A DNA stretch of 64,000 bases from Oscillospiraceae bacterium (GTDB lineage: Bacteria > Bacillota > Clostridia > Oscillospirales > Ruminococcaceae), in NCBI GenBank assembly GCA_902766785.1, contig CACXEO010000096.1, forward strand, positions 62,001 to 126,000, given 5' to 3'. This document shows, one piece after another, positions 41,223 to 49,539 of this stretch (positions are counted from its first letter, which is position 1; every line of letters starts with the position of its first letter). The position numbers and the translations under genes are program-made. Under the pieces are notes generated by a model, which made no database searches, had not been told where the DNA came from, and saw only the letters and a list, made by a program, of their open reading frames with translations.

Positions 41223-41516
41223 ATGAATATTTCTGATATTAAAATCCGCAAACTTATGAACGAAGGCCGGCTTCGCGCTGTTATTTCTATTACACTGGAT
41301 GACGAAATTGCCATTCACGACATCAAAGTCGTACAAGGGCCGGAACGCCTTTTTGTCGCTATGCCAAGCCGCCGGGAGGAAAACGGCGCCTTCCGAGACA
41401 TTGTGCATCCTATATCGTTTGATGCCAGGCAGTATCTGGAACAACACATTCTGGACGCCTACGATCATGCGGTCAACGGCCCGGAAAAGCCTTTTTCAGC
41501 CGTCCATGAGCAATAA
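41223..41516 (+). CDS. spoVG: SpoVG, stage V / RNA-binding regulator
   Basis: The 97-residue protein matches SpoVG along its length: MNISDIKIRK, RAVISITLDDEIAIHDIKVV and LFVAMPSRREENGAFRDIVH. SpoVG binds RNA/DNA and affects sporulation, division and virulence functions in Firmicutes. ATG 41223 follows GGGAGG by 7 bases. The gene is monocistronic; its usual neighbours (purR, glmU) are absent. A clear sigma-H promoter is not visible, and no strong terminator follows immediately. Confidence 0.96.
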   Translation: MNISDIKIRKLMNEGRLRAVISITLDDEIAIHDIKVVQGPERLFVAMPSRREENGAFRDIVHPISFDARQYLEQHILDAYDHAVNGPEKPFSAVHEQ

Positions 41517-41670
41517 TAGAAAGGCGCGTTTACAGCGAAAAAAACAATTCGGCGAGGTAAAAGCCGCAGACAAATTCACCCGGATACAGGGTTAAAAAAC
41601 ATTTGTTTTAGTCAAAACGCCAAAAATTTCTTTTTGTTTACAAAATTCTGACAAATTGTAAAAATGCCTC

Positions 41671-41777
41671 TTGCATTTCCTCGAAAAGCGTATTATAATA
41701 ACACATGTTGTAGAAAACCTGCGGCGGCAGGTTCATATTTGACAAAGGCGTCTGCGTAATAATGCGGGCGTTTTTTT
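41671..41777 (+). ncRNA. Candidate small RNA with own promoter and terminator
   Basis: TTGCAT (41671-41676) and TATAAT (41694-41699), 17 bases apart, predict a start near 41706. The transcript would have a hairpin AACCTGC/GCAGGTT (41716-41733) and a second hairpin CGTCTGC/GCGGGCG (41749-41770) followed by seven T, giving about 70 nt. No coding frame or ribosome binding site is inside. It does not match any RNA class I can recognise. Other sequence in 41517-42012 looks gene-free. Confidence 0.55.
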
Positions 41778-41792
41778 ATTAAAAAACAGATG

Positions 41793-41825
41793 GGCGGGCA
41801 GCTTTGCTGCTCGCCTTTTTGTTTT
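41793..41825. terminator. Terminator between the candidate sRNA and the AEC gene
   Basis: GGCGGGCAGC pairs with GCTGCTCGCC around TTT, followed by TTTTTGTTTTT on the plus strand and preceded by AAAAAACAGAT, so it may work in both directions. On the minus strand it lies about 190 bp after the AEC carrier gene. Confidence 0.85.
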
Positions 41826-42012
41826 TGATAAATCCAAATAACCATCGTTCTTATATTGAACCGGCTTTCAAACCGCCAACCGAAAGTTTGCTGTTATCTT
41901 CAATCTGCGGCCAGTTTATAAGGTACCCTTTTCAGAGTGATTCAAAGCATTCCCAAGAGCTGCTGTGCCCCCGCTTTTCACTGTACGGAATCAGCCTACC
42001 CTATTTCAGGCT

Positions 42013-42954
42013 TTATTTTGCCATTTGGGCAAGGCTGACAATCAACGGCATCGTGATGATAGAGAGAAGGGTGGAGACCGAAACAAGGTTGACCGAAAGC
42101 CCTACATCCTGGTCGAACTTTGTGGAAAACATGGTGGCTGCAGCCGCAACCGGCGCGCTTGCCGCCACAACGACCGAGACAAGCAGGGTATCCCGTACGC
42201 CGCAAAGCAAAAGCCCACCCAACGTGAGCAGCGGAACGGCGACCAGCCGCAGGAAGATACACCAGTACGCCTTTTTATCTTTGAGGGCGGCGAGCAGATT
42301 GGTTCCCGCCAGGTGAAACCCAACGATTACCATTGGCAGCGGGGTATTGAGGGCCGCAAGGTGGCCGACCGGTACTGCCAGCACCTCCGGCAGGGTAATG
42401 GAACTCAAAAACAGGATAAGTCCCACTGCAATTGCAATCAGCCCCGGGTTGAGAAGTAGCTTTTTGGGGGAGAGAGATTCCCGGTCCCCGCTCATAGTAA
42501 TCAGGCCGTAGCTCCAGAGCATCAGGTTAAAAACCGCCACGTAGGCGGCGCCGTAAAATACGCCGTCCTCCCCCAGCAGAGCTTGCTGAAGCGGAATTGC
42601 CATAAACGCGGCGTTTGAAAAAACAACTGAGAAACGGAGAACCCGCTCCCTGGCCTTATCCTTGTCCCGAATGGTCAGATGCGCGAGAAGGATTCCCAAA
42701 AAATGGGCTGCAATCGCCGCTGCGGCGGCAATTCCAAGCCCCAGCAGCATTGCAGGGTCAAACTCGCGTTGGAACGACTGGACAATGACGCAGGGCAATA
42801 CAATGATCAGAACAAAATCAGTAATTCCCCTGATAGCGACCTGATGAAACAGCTTAATCTTTCCACACACAAAACCAACAGCAACCAGTAAAAATAAAAT
42901 CAGCACCTGCTGCGCTACTTCTAAAAAACTTTCGGCCAAAAAAGACACTCCCAT
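42013..42954 (-). CDS. AEC-family (auxin efflux carrier-like) transporter
   Basis: The protein of about 313 residues has ten or so membrane helices in two repeats of the bile/arsenite/AEC fold. Typical elements are the DFVLIIVLPCVIVQSF helix and VFSNAAFMAIPLQQALLG. Bacterial AEC carriers export or import organic acids such as malate, but the substrate here is unknown. The start is uncertain: ATG 42954 is used, with in-frame TTG codons upstream (42969) and downstream. It is a single-gene unit. Confidence 0.88.
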   Translation of the reverse strand: MGVSFLAESFLEVAQQVLILFLLVAVGFVCGKIKLFHQVAIRGITDFVLIIVLPCVIVQSFQREFDPAMLLGLGIAAAAAIAAHFLGILLAHLTIRDKDKARERVLRFSVVFSNAAFMAIPLQQALLGEDGVFYGAAYVAVFNLMLWSYGLITMSGDRESLSPKKLLLNPGLIAIAVGLILFLSSITLPEVLAVPVGHLAALNTPLPMVIVGFHLAGTNLLAALKDKKAYWCIFLRLVAVPLLTLGGLLLCGVRDTLLVSVVVAASAPVAAAATMFSTKFDQDVGLSVNLVSVSTLLSIITMPLIVSLAQMAK

Positions 42955-43130
42955 TCCGGATACCCGCAAAAACAGCCCAACCGGTTTTATTGTAACAAAA
43001 ACGCTCTTTGCTCACACACTTATTTAAAATTTTACCGCATTCTGCTCCCGTATGCAATTGTTTCTTTCGTTTTGAAAAAACGAAATGTGTTTTTCCACAC
43101 CGCGGAGATATCGTTTTGATTTCGTCGGCC

Positions 43131-43164
43131 AAAAAACGCCGGATGCAATGCATCCGGCGTTTTT
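43131..43164. terminator. Terminator after nrdG
   Basis: AAAAAACGCCGGATGCA pairs perfectly with TGCATCCGGCGTTTTTT. It closes the nrdD-nrdG transcript on the minus strand and also stops transcription arriving from the other side. Confidence 0.93.
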
Positions 43165-43168
43165 TCTC

Positions 43169-43693
43169 TTAGTATTGTTCTTTTTGGGCCCAGCTGACTT
43201 CTACCGGTCCTCCTTCGGACAGGCTTTTTTTTACGTCTAAAATTCTCTGGTTCTTAGACCCGCGGAATTTTAAAAGCAAGCTCTTTTCCGCCTCGATAAA
43301 CCTTCCGTCCACCAATACGTCGGCTTCACGCAGCAGCGCTCCAACCTCAGGTTCTGTTTCAGCCTTTTCCAAAAGCTGTTCCAGCGTATAGCCGGAGTAA
43401 ACCATAACATCCAGCCCGCGGGCATGTGCCTTCCGGGCAAGCTCCGCAAGCGGGCCCGGCTGACAGAACGGTTCCCCACCGCTTAAAGTCAAGCCCTTCA
43501 GCAAGGGATTTTTGTCAACCTCGGCCAATATACGTTCAATCTCCACCAGCTTGCCGCCGTCAAACGGATGGGTATCCGGGTTGTGGCAGCCGGGGCAGTG
43601 GTGCGGGCACCCCTGGGTAAAGACGACGAACCGGATTCCCGGTCCATCCACGACCGATTCCCGGACGATGCCGGAAATACGAAGCTCCGACAT
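43169..43693 (-). CDS. nrdG: Anaerobic ribonucleotide reductase activating protein (radical SAM)
   Basis: NrdG uses a [4Fe-4S] cluster and S-adenosylmethionine to create the glycyl radical in NrdD. The 174-residue protein has the cluster motif GCPHHCPGCHNP (Cys at about 29, 33 and 36) and the SAM-binding LTLSGGEPF. ATG 43693 lies 1 bp after the stop of the small glycyl-radical gene, so the two are coupled. Length is normal for NrdG. Confidence 0.95.
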   Translation of the reverse strand: MSELRISGIVRESVVDGPGIRFVVFTQGCPHHCPGCHNPDTHPFDGGKLVEIERILAEVDKNPLLKGLTLSGGEPFCQPGPLAELARKAHARGLDVMVYSGYTLEQLLEKAETEPEVGALLREADVLVDGRFIEAEKSLLLKFRGSKNQRILDVKKSLSEGGPVEVSWAQKEQY

Positions 43694-43694
43694 G

Positions 43695-43877
43695 TCAGAT
43701 CATCTCCACATTGGAGGTGTCGCCCGGTTTAAAATGTTTCACGCGGTCGCGCTCCTCCGCGCGCTTTGCGTCGTTAAAAAAGTCAAGCGTGCCGACAAGG
43801 TACCCGGTGATCCGGCGGATCCGCTCAAATCCTACGCCCTCGCCAACGCCTTTTTCCATCATCTTCTGCTCTGCCAT
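43695..43877 (-). CDS. nrdD: Stand-alone glycyl-radical domain of the class III ribonucleotide reductase
   Basis: The 60-residue protein corresponds to the C-terminal tail that in other NrdD proteins carries the catalytic glycyl radical: ERIRRITGYLVGTLDFFNDA followed by KRAEERDRVKH. The radical Gly is in ITGYL, at about residue 25. Here it is a separate gene, 176 bp after the stop of the large nrdD gene, with its own AAAGGAAG 8 bases before the ATG at 43877, so this is not a simple frameshift. It must dock onto the large subunit for activity. It is translated just before nrdG, its activase. Confidence 0.85.
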   Translation of the reverse strand: MAEQKMMEKGVGEGVGFERIRRITGYLVGTLDFFNDAKRAEERDRVKHFKPGDTSNVEMI

Positions 43878-44053
43878 TTTTAAAACTTCCTTTCTAATCT
43901 TTCTTCTTTAACATATCAAAATCAAAACAACTTAAAATATTTCGCCTGACAATCAAAATTAATTCCATCCGTAAAATGCAAACCAATCTCGCGGAACTGG
44001 AACGATTCAATCAAGTCCACCCTGGACCGCGGATTGCCGGCAGAAGCATTCCG

Positions 44054-46318
44054 CTACCGCGCGCCGTAAAACTGCGCGATATTCGGGTACTTCTTGCGGA
44101 GCTCCGCCAATTTTTCAGGGGGGATTGCCTCCCCTTCCCGCCGGCCGCAGCGGGGGCAGACGTCGCCGATAATTCCGGTATAGCCGCAGACCGGGTCGCG
44201 GTCAACCGGGTGGTTGATGGAACCGTAGCCAATCCCGGATTCTTTCATACAGCGGACAATCGATTCAAACGCCTCCAGGTTGTCGCAGGGGTCGCCGTCC
44301 ATCTCAATATAGCTGATATGGCCGCCGTTGGTCAGCTCATGGTAAGGGGCTTCCCGCCTGATCTTGTCATAGGCGCTAATCTCATGATAAACCGGTACGT
44401 GGAAACTGTTGGTGTAATATTCGCGGTCGGTCACACCGGGGATTTCCCCGTAAATCTTCCGGTCCATCTTAACAAACCGTCCGGCCGTTCCCTCCGCCGG
44501 CGTTCCGATAACCGAGAAGTTGAGACCGGTCTTTTTCGAAGCCTCATCCGCCCGTTTGCGCATATAGCCGATGATTTCAAGCCCCAGGTTCTGCGCCGTC
44601 TGGCTTTCACCGTGATGCTCGCCGGTTAACGCCTTGAGGCACTCCGCAAGGCCGATGAAGCCCATGGTCAGTGTCCCGTGCTTGAGCACCTCACCCACTT
44701 CATCCTCCGGGCCAAGCTTGTCCGAATCCAGCCAGATTCCCTGTCCCATCAGGAAGGGATAATTTTTAACACGTTTCTTGGCCTGAATCTGGAACCGTGC
44801 CAGAAGCTGGTCGATCACAAGGTCAATCTTCCGGTCGAGTTCTTCAAAGAAGAAATCGACGTCACCCTTGGATTTCAGCGCGATCCGCGGGAGGTTGATG
44901 GTGGTGAAGCTCAGGTTGCCCCGCCCGTAGACGATTTCACGGTCTTTGTCGTAGTTGTTCGCAATTACGCGGGTCCGGCAGCCCATATAGGCGATTTCGG
45001 TCTCGGGATGTCCCTCTTTGTAATACTGCTTGTTAAAAGGCGCGTCGAGGAAGGAAAAATTCGGGAAAAGCCTCTTTGCCGAAACCCGGCAGGCAAGCTT
45101 AAACAGGTCGTAGTTCGGGTCGCCGGGGTTGTAGTTGACCCCTTCTTTCACTTTGAAGATGTGAATTGGGAAAATCGGCGTTTCACCGTTTCCAAGGCCT
45201 TTTTCAGTTGCGAGGAGGATATTTTCAATGATCATCCGGCCCTCCGGGGAGGTGTCGGTGCCGTAGTTGATGGAGGAAAACGGAATCTGCGCGCCGGCGC
45301 GGGAATGCATGGTGTTCAGGTTGTGCACCAGCGCCTCCATCGCCTGGAAAGTTGCGCGTTCAGTCTCCTTATAGGTGTTCCTCAAAACGAATTTCTGAAT
45401 TTTTTCAACCGTTTCAGCCGGCAGCTCCTTTTCCAGGAACACGGCTTCTTTAACCCGGTAGCCGTTTTCATCCATCAGGGATGGAATTAAGTTTACCGTT
45501 TCATAGAGCCCATCCAGATAGGCATCGATATCTTCGACGCCAGTCAGCAGCTCAAGCGCCTTGGCAAGGTTTTTCCGGTAGAGCTTGGCGTAGGTCTTTT
45601 TCACGCCCGCCGCCATGCCGTAATCAAAGTTCGGGATGCTCTGCCCGCCGTGCTGGTCGTTCTGGTTCGACTGGATGGCAATACAGGCGAGCGCCGAATA
45701 ACTGGCGATGTCGTTGGGCTCCCGCAGAAAACCGTGTCCGGTCGAGAAACCGCCTTTAAAGAGGGTTTCAATATCAATCTGGCAGCAGGTGGTGGTCAGG
45801 GTGAGGAAGTCCAGGTCGTGGATGTGGATATCCCCTTCGTTGTGCGCTTTGGCATGCCTCGGGTCGAGAATAAACATGTTGTAAAACTGCTTCGCACCCT
45901 CCGAGCCGTATTTGAGCATTGTCCCCATTGCGGTATCGCCGTTGATATTGGCGTTTTCCCGTTTGAGATCGTTTTCGCTGGAATCCTTAAAGGTGAGGTC
46001 TTCGTAGACCTTCATCAGGCGGGTATTCATTTCCCTTATTTTGGTCCGTTCGCCACGGTAAAGGATGAACGCCTTGGCGGTTTGGGCATGTCCGTCCTCA
46101 ATCAGGACTTTTTCCACAGCATCCTGAATCTGTTCAACCGTCGGTTCTGTAATCCCAAGGTCGTTTTCAATGTATTCGCAGACCTTTTCTGCAATCTCGT
46201 AGGCAGTCTCGTGGTTTTTCCCGCCGATCGCCTCGGCGGCTTTATAAACAGCAACTGCGATTTTATCAATATCGAACGCCACGCGGCGTCCGTCCCGCTT
46301 AATAATGGATGTGAGCAT
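44054..46318 (-). CDS. nrdD: Anaerobic ribonucleoside-triphosphate reductase, large part without the glycyl-radical tail
   Basis: NrdD reduces ribonucleoside triphosphates to deoxyribonucleotides without oxygen. This 754-residue protein has an N-terminal ATP-cone (about 1-95, IIKRDGRRVAFDIDKI), the ten-stranded barrel, and a C-terminal zinc module (CGYTGIIGDVCPRCG). It ends at PNIAQFYGAR without the RITGYL segment, which is encoded by the small gene downstream. The ATG at 46318 follows GGAGGG by 7 bases. The promoter lies at 46368-46397. The ATP-cone implies allosteric control by dATP. Confidence 0.94.
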   Translation of the reverse strand: MLTSIIKRDGRRVAFDIDKIAVAVYKAAEAIGGKNHETAYEIAEKVCEYIENDLGITEPTVEQIQDAVEKVLIEDGHAQTAKAFILYRGERTKIREMNTRLMKVYEDLTFKDSSENDLKRENANINGDTAMGTMLKYGSEGAKQFYNMFILDPRHAKAHNEGDIHIHDLDFLTLTTTCCQIDIETLFKGGFSTGHGFLREPNDIASYSALACIAIQSNQNDQHGGQSIPNFDYGMAAGVKKTYAKLYRKNLAKALELLTGVEDIDAYLDGLYETVNLIPSLMDENGYRVKEAVFLEKELPAETVEKIQKFVLRNTYKETERATFQAMEALVHNLNTMHSRAGAQIPFSSINYGTDTSPEGRMIIENILLATEKGLGNGETPIFPIHIFKVKEGVNYNPGDPNYDLFKLACRVSAKRLFPNFSFLDAPFNKQYYKEGHPETEIAYMGCRTRVIANNYDKDREIVYGRGNLSFTTINLPRIALKSKGDVDFFFEELDRKIDLVIDQLLARFQIQAKKRVKNYPFLMGQGIWLDSDKLGPEDEVGEVLKHGTLTMGFIGLAECLKALTGEHHGESQTAQNLGLEIIGYMRKRADEASKKTGLNFSVIGTPAEGTAGRFVKMDRKIYGEIPGVTDREYYTNSFHVPVYHEISAYDKIRREAPYHELTNGGHISYIEMDGDPCDNLEAFESIVRCMKESGIGYGSINHPVDRDPVCGYTGIIGDVCPRCGRREGEAIPPEKLAELRKKYPNIAQFYGAR

Positions 46319-46367
46319 TAACCATCCCTCCATACAAGATATTGTGCCTTTTCTCTTAACAGTATAC

Positions 46368-46397
46368 ATTATAGAGGATGACACCCTGATAAGTCAA
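46368..46397 (-). promoter_or_regulatory. Promoter of nrdD
   Basis: On the minus strand TTGACT (46392-46397) and TATAAT (46368-46373) have an 18-base spacer, about 45 bp before the start codon. No NrdR box was recognised. Confidence 0.7.
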
Positions 46398-46465
46398 GGT
46401 AGAATATTGACTTTTCTTTAAAAATTTACACAAAGAAAACGCCCATTATTTGATCAGAAAGGATA

Positions 46466-46595
46466 TTGATTTTTATATCTGATTATGGTAGAGTACAAGC
46501 GTGATCAAACTATACCGGGAGTTTAGTTTTCCTGCCGGTAAAAACCCTGGTAAACAAAACAGCCAGTATACCGTTCGTGTATTGGCTGTATTTTT
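46466..46595 (+). promoter_or_regulatory. Promoter, structured leader and terminator upstream of an MFS gene (attenuator or riboswitch candidate)
   Basis: TTGATT (46466-46471) and TAGAGT (46489-46494), 17 bases apart, predict a start near 46501. The leader then contains TACCGGG (46513-46519) paired with CCCTGGTA (46545-46552) and an intrinsic terminator (ACAGCCAGTATA with its complement, 46559-46589, then ATTTTTAT) that ends before the MFS gene. A terminator between promoter and gene suggests regulated read-through. It does not match a riboswitch class I know. Confidence 0.55.
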
Positions 46596-46641
46596 ATGCG
46601 GCCCGTTTTACGAAATTTTTTGAATGAGAGGAGAGGCTTTC

Positions 46642-47934
46642 GTGAAGCTGAGCGATAAATTGAGACGGCATGACCTGTTCCGCACCCTGTTTGAAATCAA
46701 AGGGAACCCGCGCATCTGCCTTTTTACTGAGCCGCTCTGGAATATCCCCTACAACCTGTTTGCACCGTTTGCAACCCTTTATATGTACGCCCTTGGCGTC
46801 AATGACACCCAAATCGGCCTCATCCTCACCATCGGGATGTGCTTCCAGGTTGTCTCCGCCCTTTTCGGCGGCGTGATTACCGACAAGTTCGGCCGGCGGA
46901 TGACCACCATTATCTTTGACACTATCTCCTGGTCGCTCCCCTGCCTGATTTGGGCGTTCGCCCAAAATTTCTGGTGGTTTCTGGCAGCCGTAATCTGCAA
47001 CAGCCTGTTTCAGATTACTAACGTATCCTGGACCTGCCTTTTTGTAGAGGACTGCGAGCCGCGCTTCATGGTCAACATCTTCACCTGGGTGCAGGTGACC
47101 GGCCTGATTGCTGTTTTCTTTGCGCCGATCGCCACCCTGCTGGTTGAGCAGTTTTCCATGGTGACCGCCGTACGGTGGATTTACTTTTTCTCTTTCATCT
47201 CCATGACGGCAAAATTTGTTATCCTGTTCGTAAAGGGAACCGAAACAGAGCAGGGCTACAAACGAATGGCGGAAACCAAAAACACCTCAATGTTCCGTCT
47301 TTTCATCGGTTACAAAGACGTCCTGAAAAAAATGATCCACTCCCCCGCCATGATGTTCGTTGTCATCTTTATGGTTCTCAACAACATCTATACCATGGTC
47401 ACCACAAACTTTTTCGGCCTCTACATCACCCAGAACCTTGGAATTCCTGAGCCGCTTGTTGCTATGTTCCCAATGCTGCGGGCAGGGGTCATGCTCCTTT
47501 TTATCCTTCTGATCCAGCACATATTCAACCGTATGAAATACCGCCCGGTCATGCTCATGGGGCTTGGGCTCTACATCATCAGCCATGTGATCCTGCTTCT
47601 GGCGCCGCCGGAAAACCTCGCTATGATCTGGGGCTATACCCTGGCGGAAGCCTTTGCCTTTGCCCTTGTAAACCCAAGGAAAGACTCCCTCTCCGCTTTA
47701 TTTATCGACAAGGAGGAACGTTCCCGCGCCTACGGTTTGCTTTACGTCATTATCATCGCCTGTTCCGCTCCCTTCGGGTGGCTGGTCGGCTGGCTTTCCT
47801 CTGTAAACCGGATGCTCCCCTTTGCGCTGAACATTTTGGTTTTCGGTGTCTGCATTCTGCTCATTGTCTGCTCTAAAACGCTGCGCAGCCATGACTGGGG
47901 CGAGCTTGAGCTGACTGCCGAACAGACAGAATAA
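46642..47934 (+). CDS. MFS transporter
   Basis: The 430-residue protein has about twelve membrane helices. The first-loop motif is VITDKFGRRMTTI. PLWNIPYNLFAPFATLYMY precedes it and VNPRKDSLSALF lies in the C-terminal half. I cannot assign the substrate. The GTG at 46642 is preferred because AGGAGAGG lies 5 bases upstream; an in-frame ATG at 46624 precedes that site. Expression may be controlled by the terminator-bearing leader upstream. A hairpin (47947-47972) with a T-rich tail follows. Confidence 0.85.
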   Translation: MKLSDKLRRHDLFRTLFEIKGNPRICLFTEPLWNIPYNLFAPFATLYMYALGVNDTQIGLILTIGMCFQVVSALFGGVITDKFGRRMTTIIFDTISWSLPCLIWAFAQNFWWFLAAVICNSLFQITNVSWTCLFVEDCEPRFMVNIFTWVQVTGLIAVFFAPIATLLVEQFSMVTAVRWIYFFSFISMTAKFVILFVKGTETEQGYKRMAETKNTSMFRLFIGYKDVLKKMIHSPAMMFVVIFMVLNNIYTMVTTNFFGLYITQNLGIPEPLVAMFPMLRAGVMLLFILLIQHIFNRMKYRPVMLMGLGLYIISHVILLLAPPENLAMIWGYTLAEAFAFALVNPRKDSLSALFIDKEERSRAYGLLYVIIIACSAPFGWLVGWLSSVNRMLPFALNILVFGVCILLIVCSKTLRSHDWGELELTAEQTE

Positions 47935-47946
47935 TCCTGTATTTTC

Positions 47947-47985
47947 CCCGGAAAGCCCAAAAACTTTCCGGGTTTGATTTTATCT
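47947..47985 (+). terminator. Terminator after the MFS gene
   Basis: CCCGGAAAG pairs with CTTTCCGGG around an 8-base loop, followed by TTTGATTTTAT. Confidence 0.7.
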
Positions 47986-48003
47986 TTTTAAGGAGGACAC
48001 TTT

Positions 48004-49182
48004 ATGAATCAACCACTTGCCGAAAAATGTGCGGCAATTATGGAAAACGCCGTAGCGGAACGCTTTGTCTCCGGTGCAAGCCTTTTGGTGCTGAAGGATG
48101 GAAAAGAAGTCTTGTCCTGCCAGGCTGGATATCGTGACCTGGAGCAGAAACTCCCTATGGAACGGGATAGTATCTTTCGTCTTTATTCCATGTCCAAGCC
48201 GGTCACCGGGGCGGCTGTCATGCTTTTATTGGAACGTGGGATGATCGACCTGGTGGACCCGGTCTCCAAATACCTGCCCGGTTTCGTGGGGCAGAAAGTA
48301 CTGGTAAACGGGAAAGAAGTGCCCGCGGAACGTGAAGTGAGCATCCACGACCTTTTATCGATGACCTCCGGCCTACCCTATGGGGACGCGGGTTCCCCCG
48401 CCGCCGACCGGGCTAAGGTGGTCTTTGGCGAAATCGGCGAGCGGCTTTACAGCGACAATCCGCTCACGCTGAACGAAATTGCCAACCGGCTGGGAGAATG
48501 CCCCCTGGAATTCCAGCCGGGGGCGCGCTGGATGTACGGCACCTCAGCGGATATATTGGGTGCCGTCGTAGAAGTGGTTTCCGGGCTGCCCTTTGCAGAA
48601 TTCCTGGAGAAAGAGCTGTTTACGCCCCTTGGGATGTCTGATACCGGGTTCTATGTCCCGGAAGAAAAACAAAACCGGCTTGTAAAGGTCTACCGGAAAG
48701 AAATAGACGGGCTGGTTGAAGAAAAAACCAACCACCTCGGCATCCGGTATGATATGAAAGCACCGCCCGCATTTGCTTCAGGCGGCGCAGGACTTGTCTC
48801 CACCCTGGAGGATTACAGCAAATTTGCGTCTATGCTGCTGGGCGGTGGGGGGCTGAACGGCGCCCGGGTATTAAAGCCGAAGACAGTTGAATATTTTACC
48901 GCCGGAAGCCTGACCCCATGGCAGAGGGAATCATTCTGGCGCACCTGGGACCGGATGACCGGCTTTTCATACGGAAACCTGATGCGGGTACTCAAAGATC
49001 CCGGCGCCGCGCAATTTGTCAGCACCGCCGGGGAATACGGTTGGGACGGCTGGCTCGGCTGCGTTTTTGGGAACGACCCCAAAAACAAACTCACCTTCCT
49101 GTTCGGGATGCAGCGACCGGATTCCGGCACCACCTGGCTTGCCCGGCGGCTGCGGAACCTGGTGACGACGGAATTGCTGTAA
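48004..49182 (+). CDS. Serine hydrolase, class C beta-lactamase / DD-peptidase fold
   Basis: The 392-residue protein belongs to the beta-lactamase-related (PF00144-type) family. The nucleophile is in YSMSKPVTGAA (SxxK, Ser at about 66), and YGTSADILG supplies the second motif with Tyr at about 180. The third KTG-like motif is replaced by a Gly/Trp-rich segment (GWDGWLG), as in EstB-type esterases, so an esterase or peptidase role is more likely than antibiotic resistance. No signal peptide is visible, which also speaks for a cytoplasmic enzyme. The ATG at 48004 follows AAGGAGG. Confidence 0.87.
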   Translation: MNQPLAEKCAAIMENAVAERFVSGASLLVLKDGKEVLSCQAGYRDLEQKLPMERDSIFRLYSMSKPVTGAAVMLLLERGMIDLVDPVSKYLPGFVGQKVLVNGKEVPAEREVSIHDLLSMTSGLPYGDAGSPAADRAKVVFGEIGERLYSDNPLTLNEIANRLGECPLEFQPGARWMYGTSADILGAVVEVVSGLPFAEFLEKELFTPLGMSDTGFYVPEEKQNRLVKVYRKEIDGLVEEKTNHLGIRYDMKAPPAFASGGAGLVSTLEDYSKFASMLLGGGGLNGARVLKPKTVEYFTAGSLTPWQRESFWRTWDRMTGFSYGNLMRVLKDPGAAQFVSTAGEYGWDGWLGCVFGNDPKNKLTFLFGMQRPDSGTTWLARRLRNLVTTELL

Positions 49183-49187
49183 ATAGA

Positions 49188-49216
49188 AAAAGGAGCGTTT
49201 CTCAACGCTCCTTTTA
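49188..49216. terminator. Bidirectional terminator between the serine hydrolase and XRE genes
   Basis: AAAAGGAGCGT pairs with ACGCTCCTTTT around TTCTCA. It overlaps the last codon region of the convergent XRE gene. Confidence 0.88.
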
Positions 49217-49444
49217 TATTTTCCTTTTTGCCGGAGAATACGGCGTTTTTTCGTCAGTCCGTTCCAACAAATAGTCAATGCTTGTTTCCAAAATATCAGC
49301 AAGCTTTATCAGTGTTTTTAGCGGAATATTGATCTCCCCCCGCTCATAGTCGGAATAAGTCGACTGTGAAACAGAAAGCATTTGTGCCATTTTCTCCTGA
49401 TTATAATCTTTATCCTCTCTCAAATTGCGGATTCGTTCATACAT
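49214..49444 (-). CDS. Small XRE-family repressor
   Basis: The 76-residue protein is a single lambda-repressor-like domain: IRNLREDKDYNQEKMAQML, SQSTYSDYERGEINIPLKTL and a short basic tail. Proteins of this kind autoregulate and control small neighbouring genes. The start codon (ATG at 49444) forms the end of a perfect 12-bp inverted repeat, with the GGGAG ribosome binding site in the loop. It is divergent from a 49-residue gene; their shared control region has a second repeat TATCGG/CCGATA. Confidence 0.9.
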   Translation of the reverse strand: MYERIRNLREDKDYNQEKMAQMLSVSQSTYSDYERGEINIPLKTLIKLADILETSIDYLLERTDEKTPYSPAKRKI

Positions 49445-49469
49445 AATATCATCTCCCGATGATATTATG
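49442..49469 (-). promoter_or_regulatory. Perfect inverted repeat spanning the XRE start codon
   Basis: CATAATATCATC (49442-49453) and GATGATATTATG (49458-49469) are perfect 12-bp arms around TCCC. On the transcript the ATG lies in one arm and GGGAG covers the loop, so folding could hide the start codon; as DNA it could also be an operator. Confidence 0.75.
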
Positions 49470-49472
49470 CCT

Positions 49473-49518
49473 TATCGGAAATACCGATATTGACATTTAT
49501 GGATATTTCCGGTAACAT
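49473..49518 (+). promoter_or_regulatory. Promoter and operator of the 49-residue gene
   Basis: TTGACA (49490-49495) and TAACAT (49513-49518) are 17 bases apart. Directly before the -35 is an inverted repeat TATCGG (49473-49478) / CCGATA (49484-49489), a likely XRE binding site. Confidence 0.65.
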
Positions 49519-49539
49519 AAATCTATGGGGTGATATAGT

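Noticed and set aside
43878..44053. Frameshift joining the large NrdD and the small glycyl-radical frame
   Set aside because: The gap is 176 bp of AT-rich non-coding DNA, the large gene ends in a clean stop, and the small gene has its own ribosome binding site; two separate genes are more likely.
46501..46595. PreQ1 riboswitch upstream of the MFS gene
   Set aside because: The hairpin and A-rich tail are superficially similar, but the loop and tail bases needed for the PreQ1 pseudoknot are missing.
48004..49182. Antibiotic-resistance beta-lactamase
   Set aside because: It has the SxxK fold but no KTG motif and no signal peptide, so an EstB-like esterase or peptidase is more likely.
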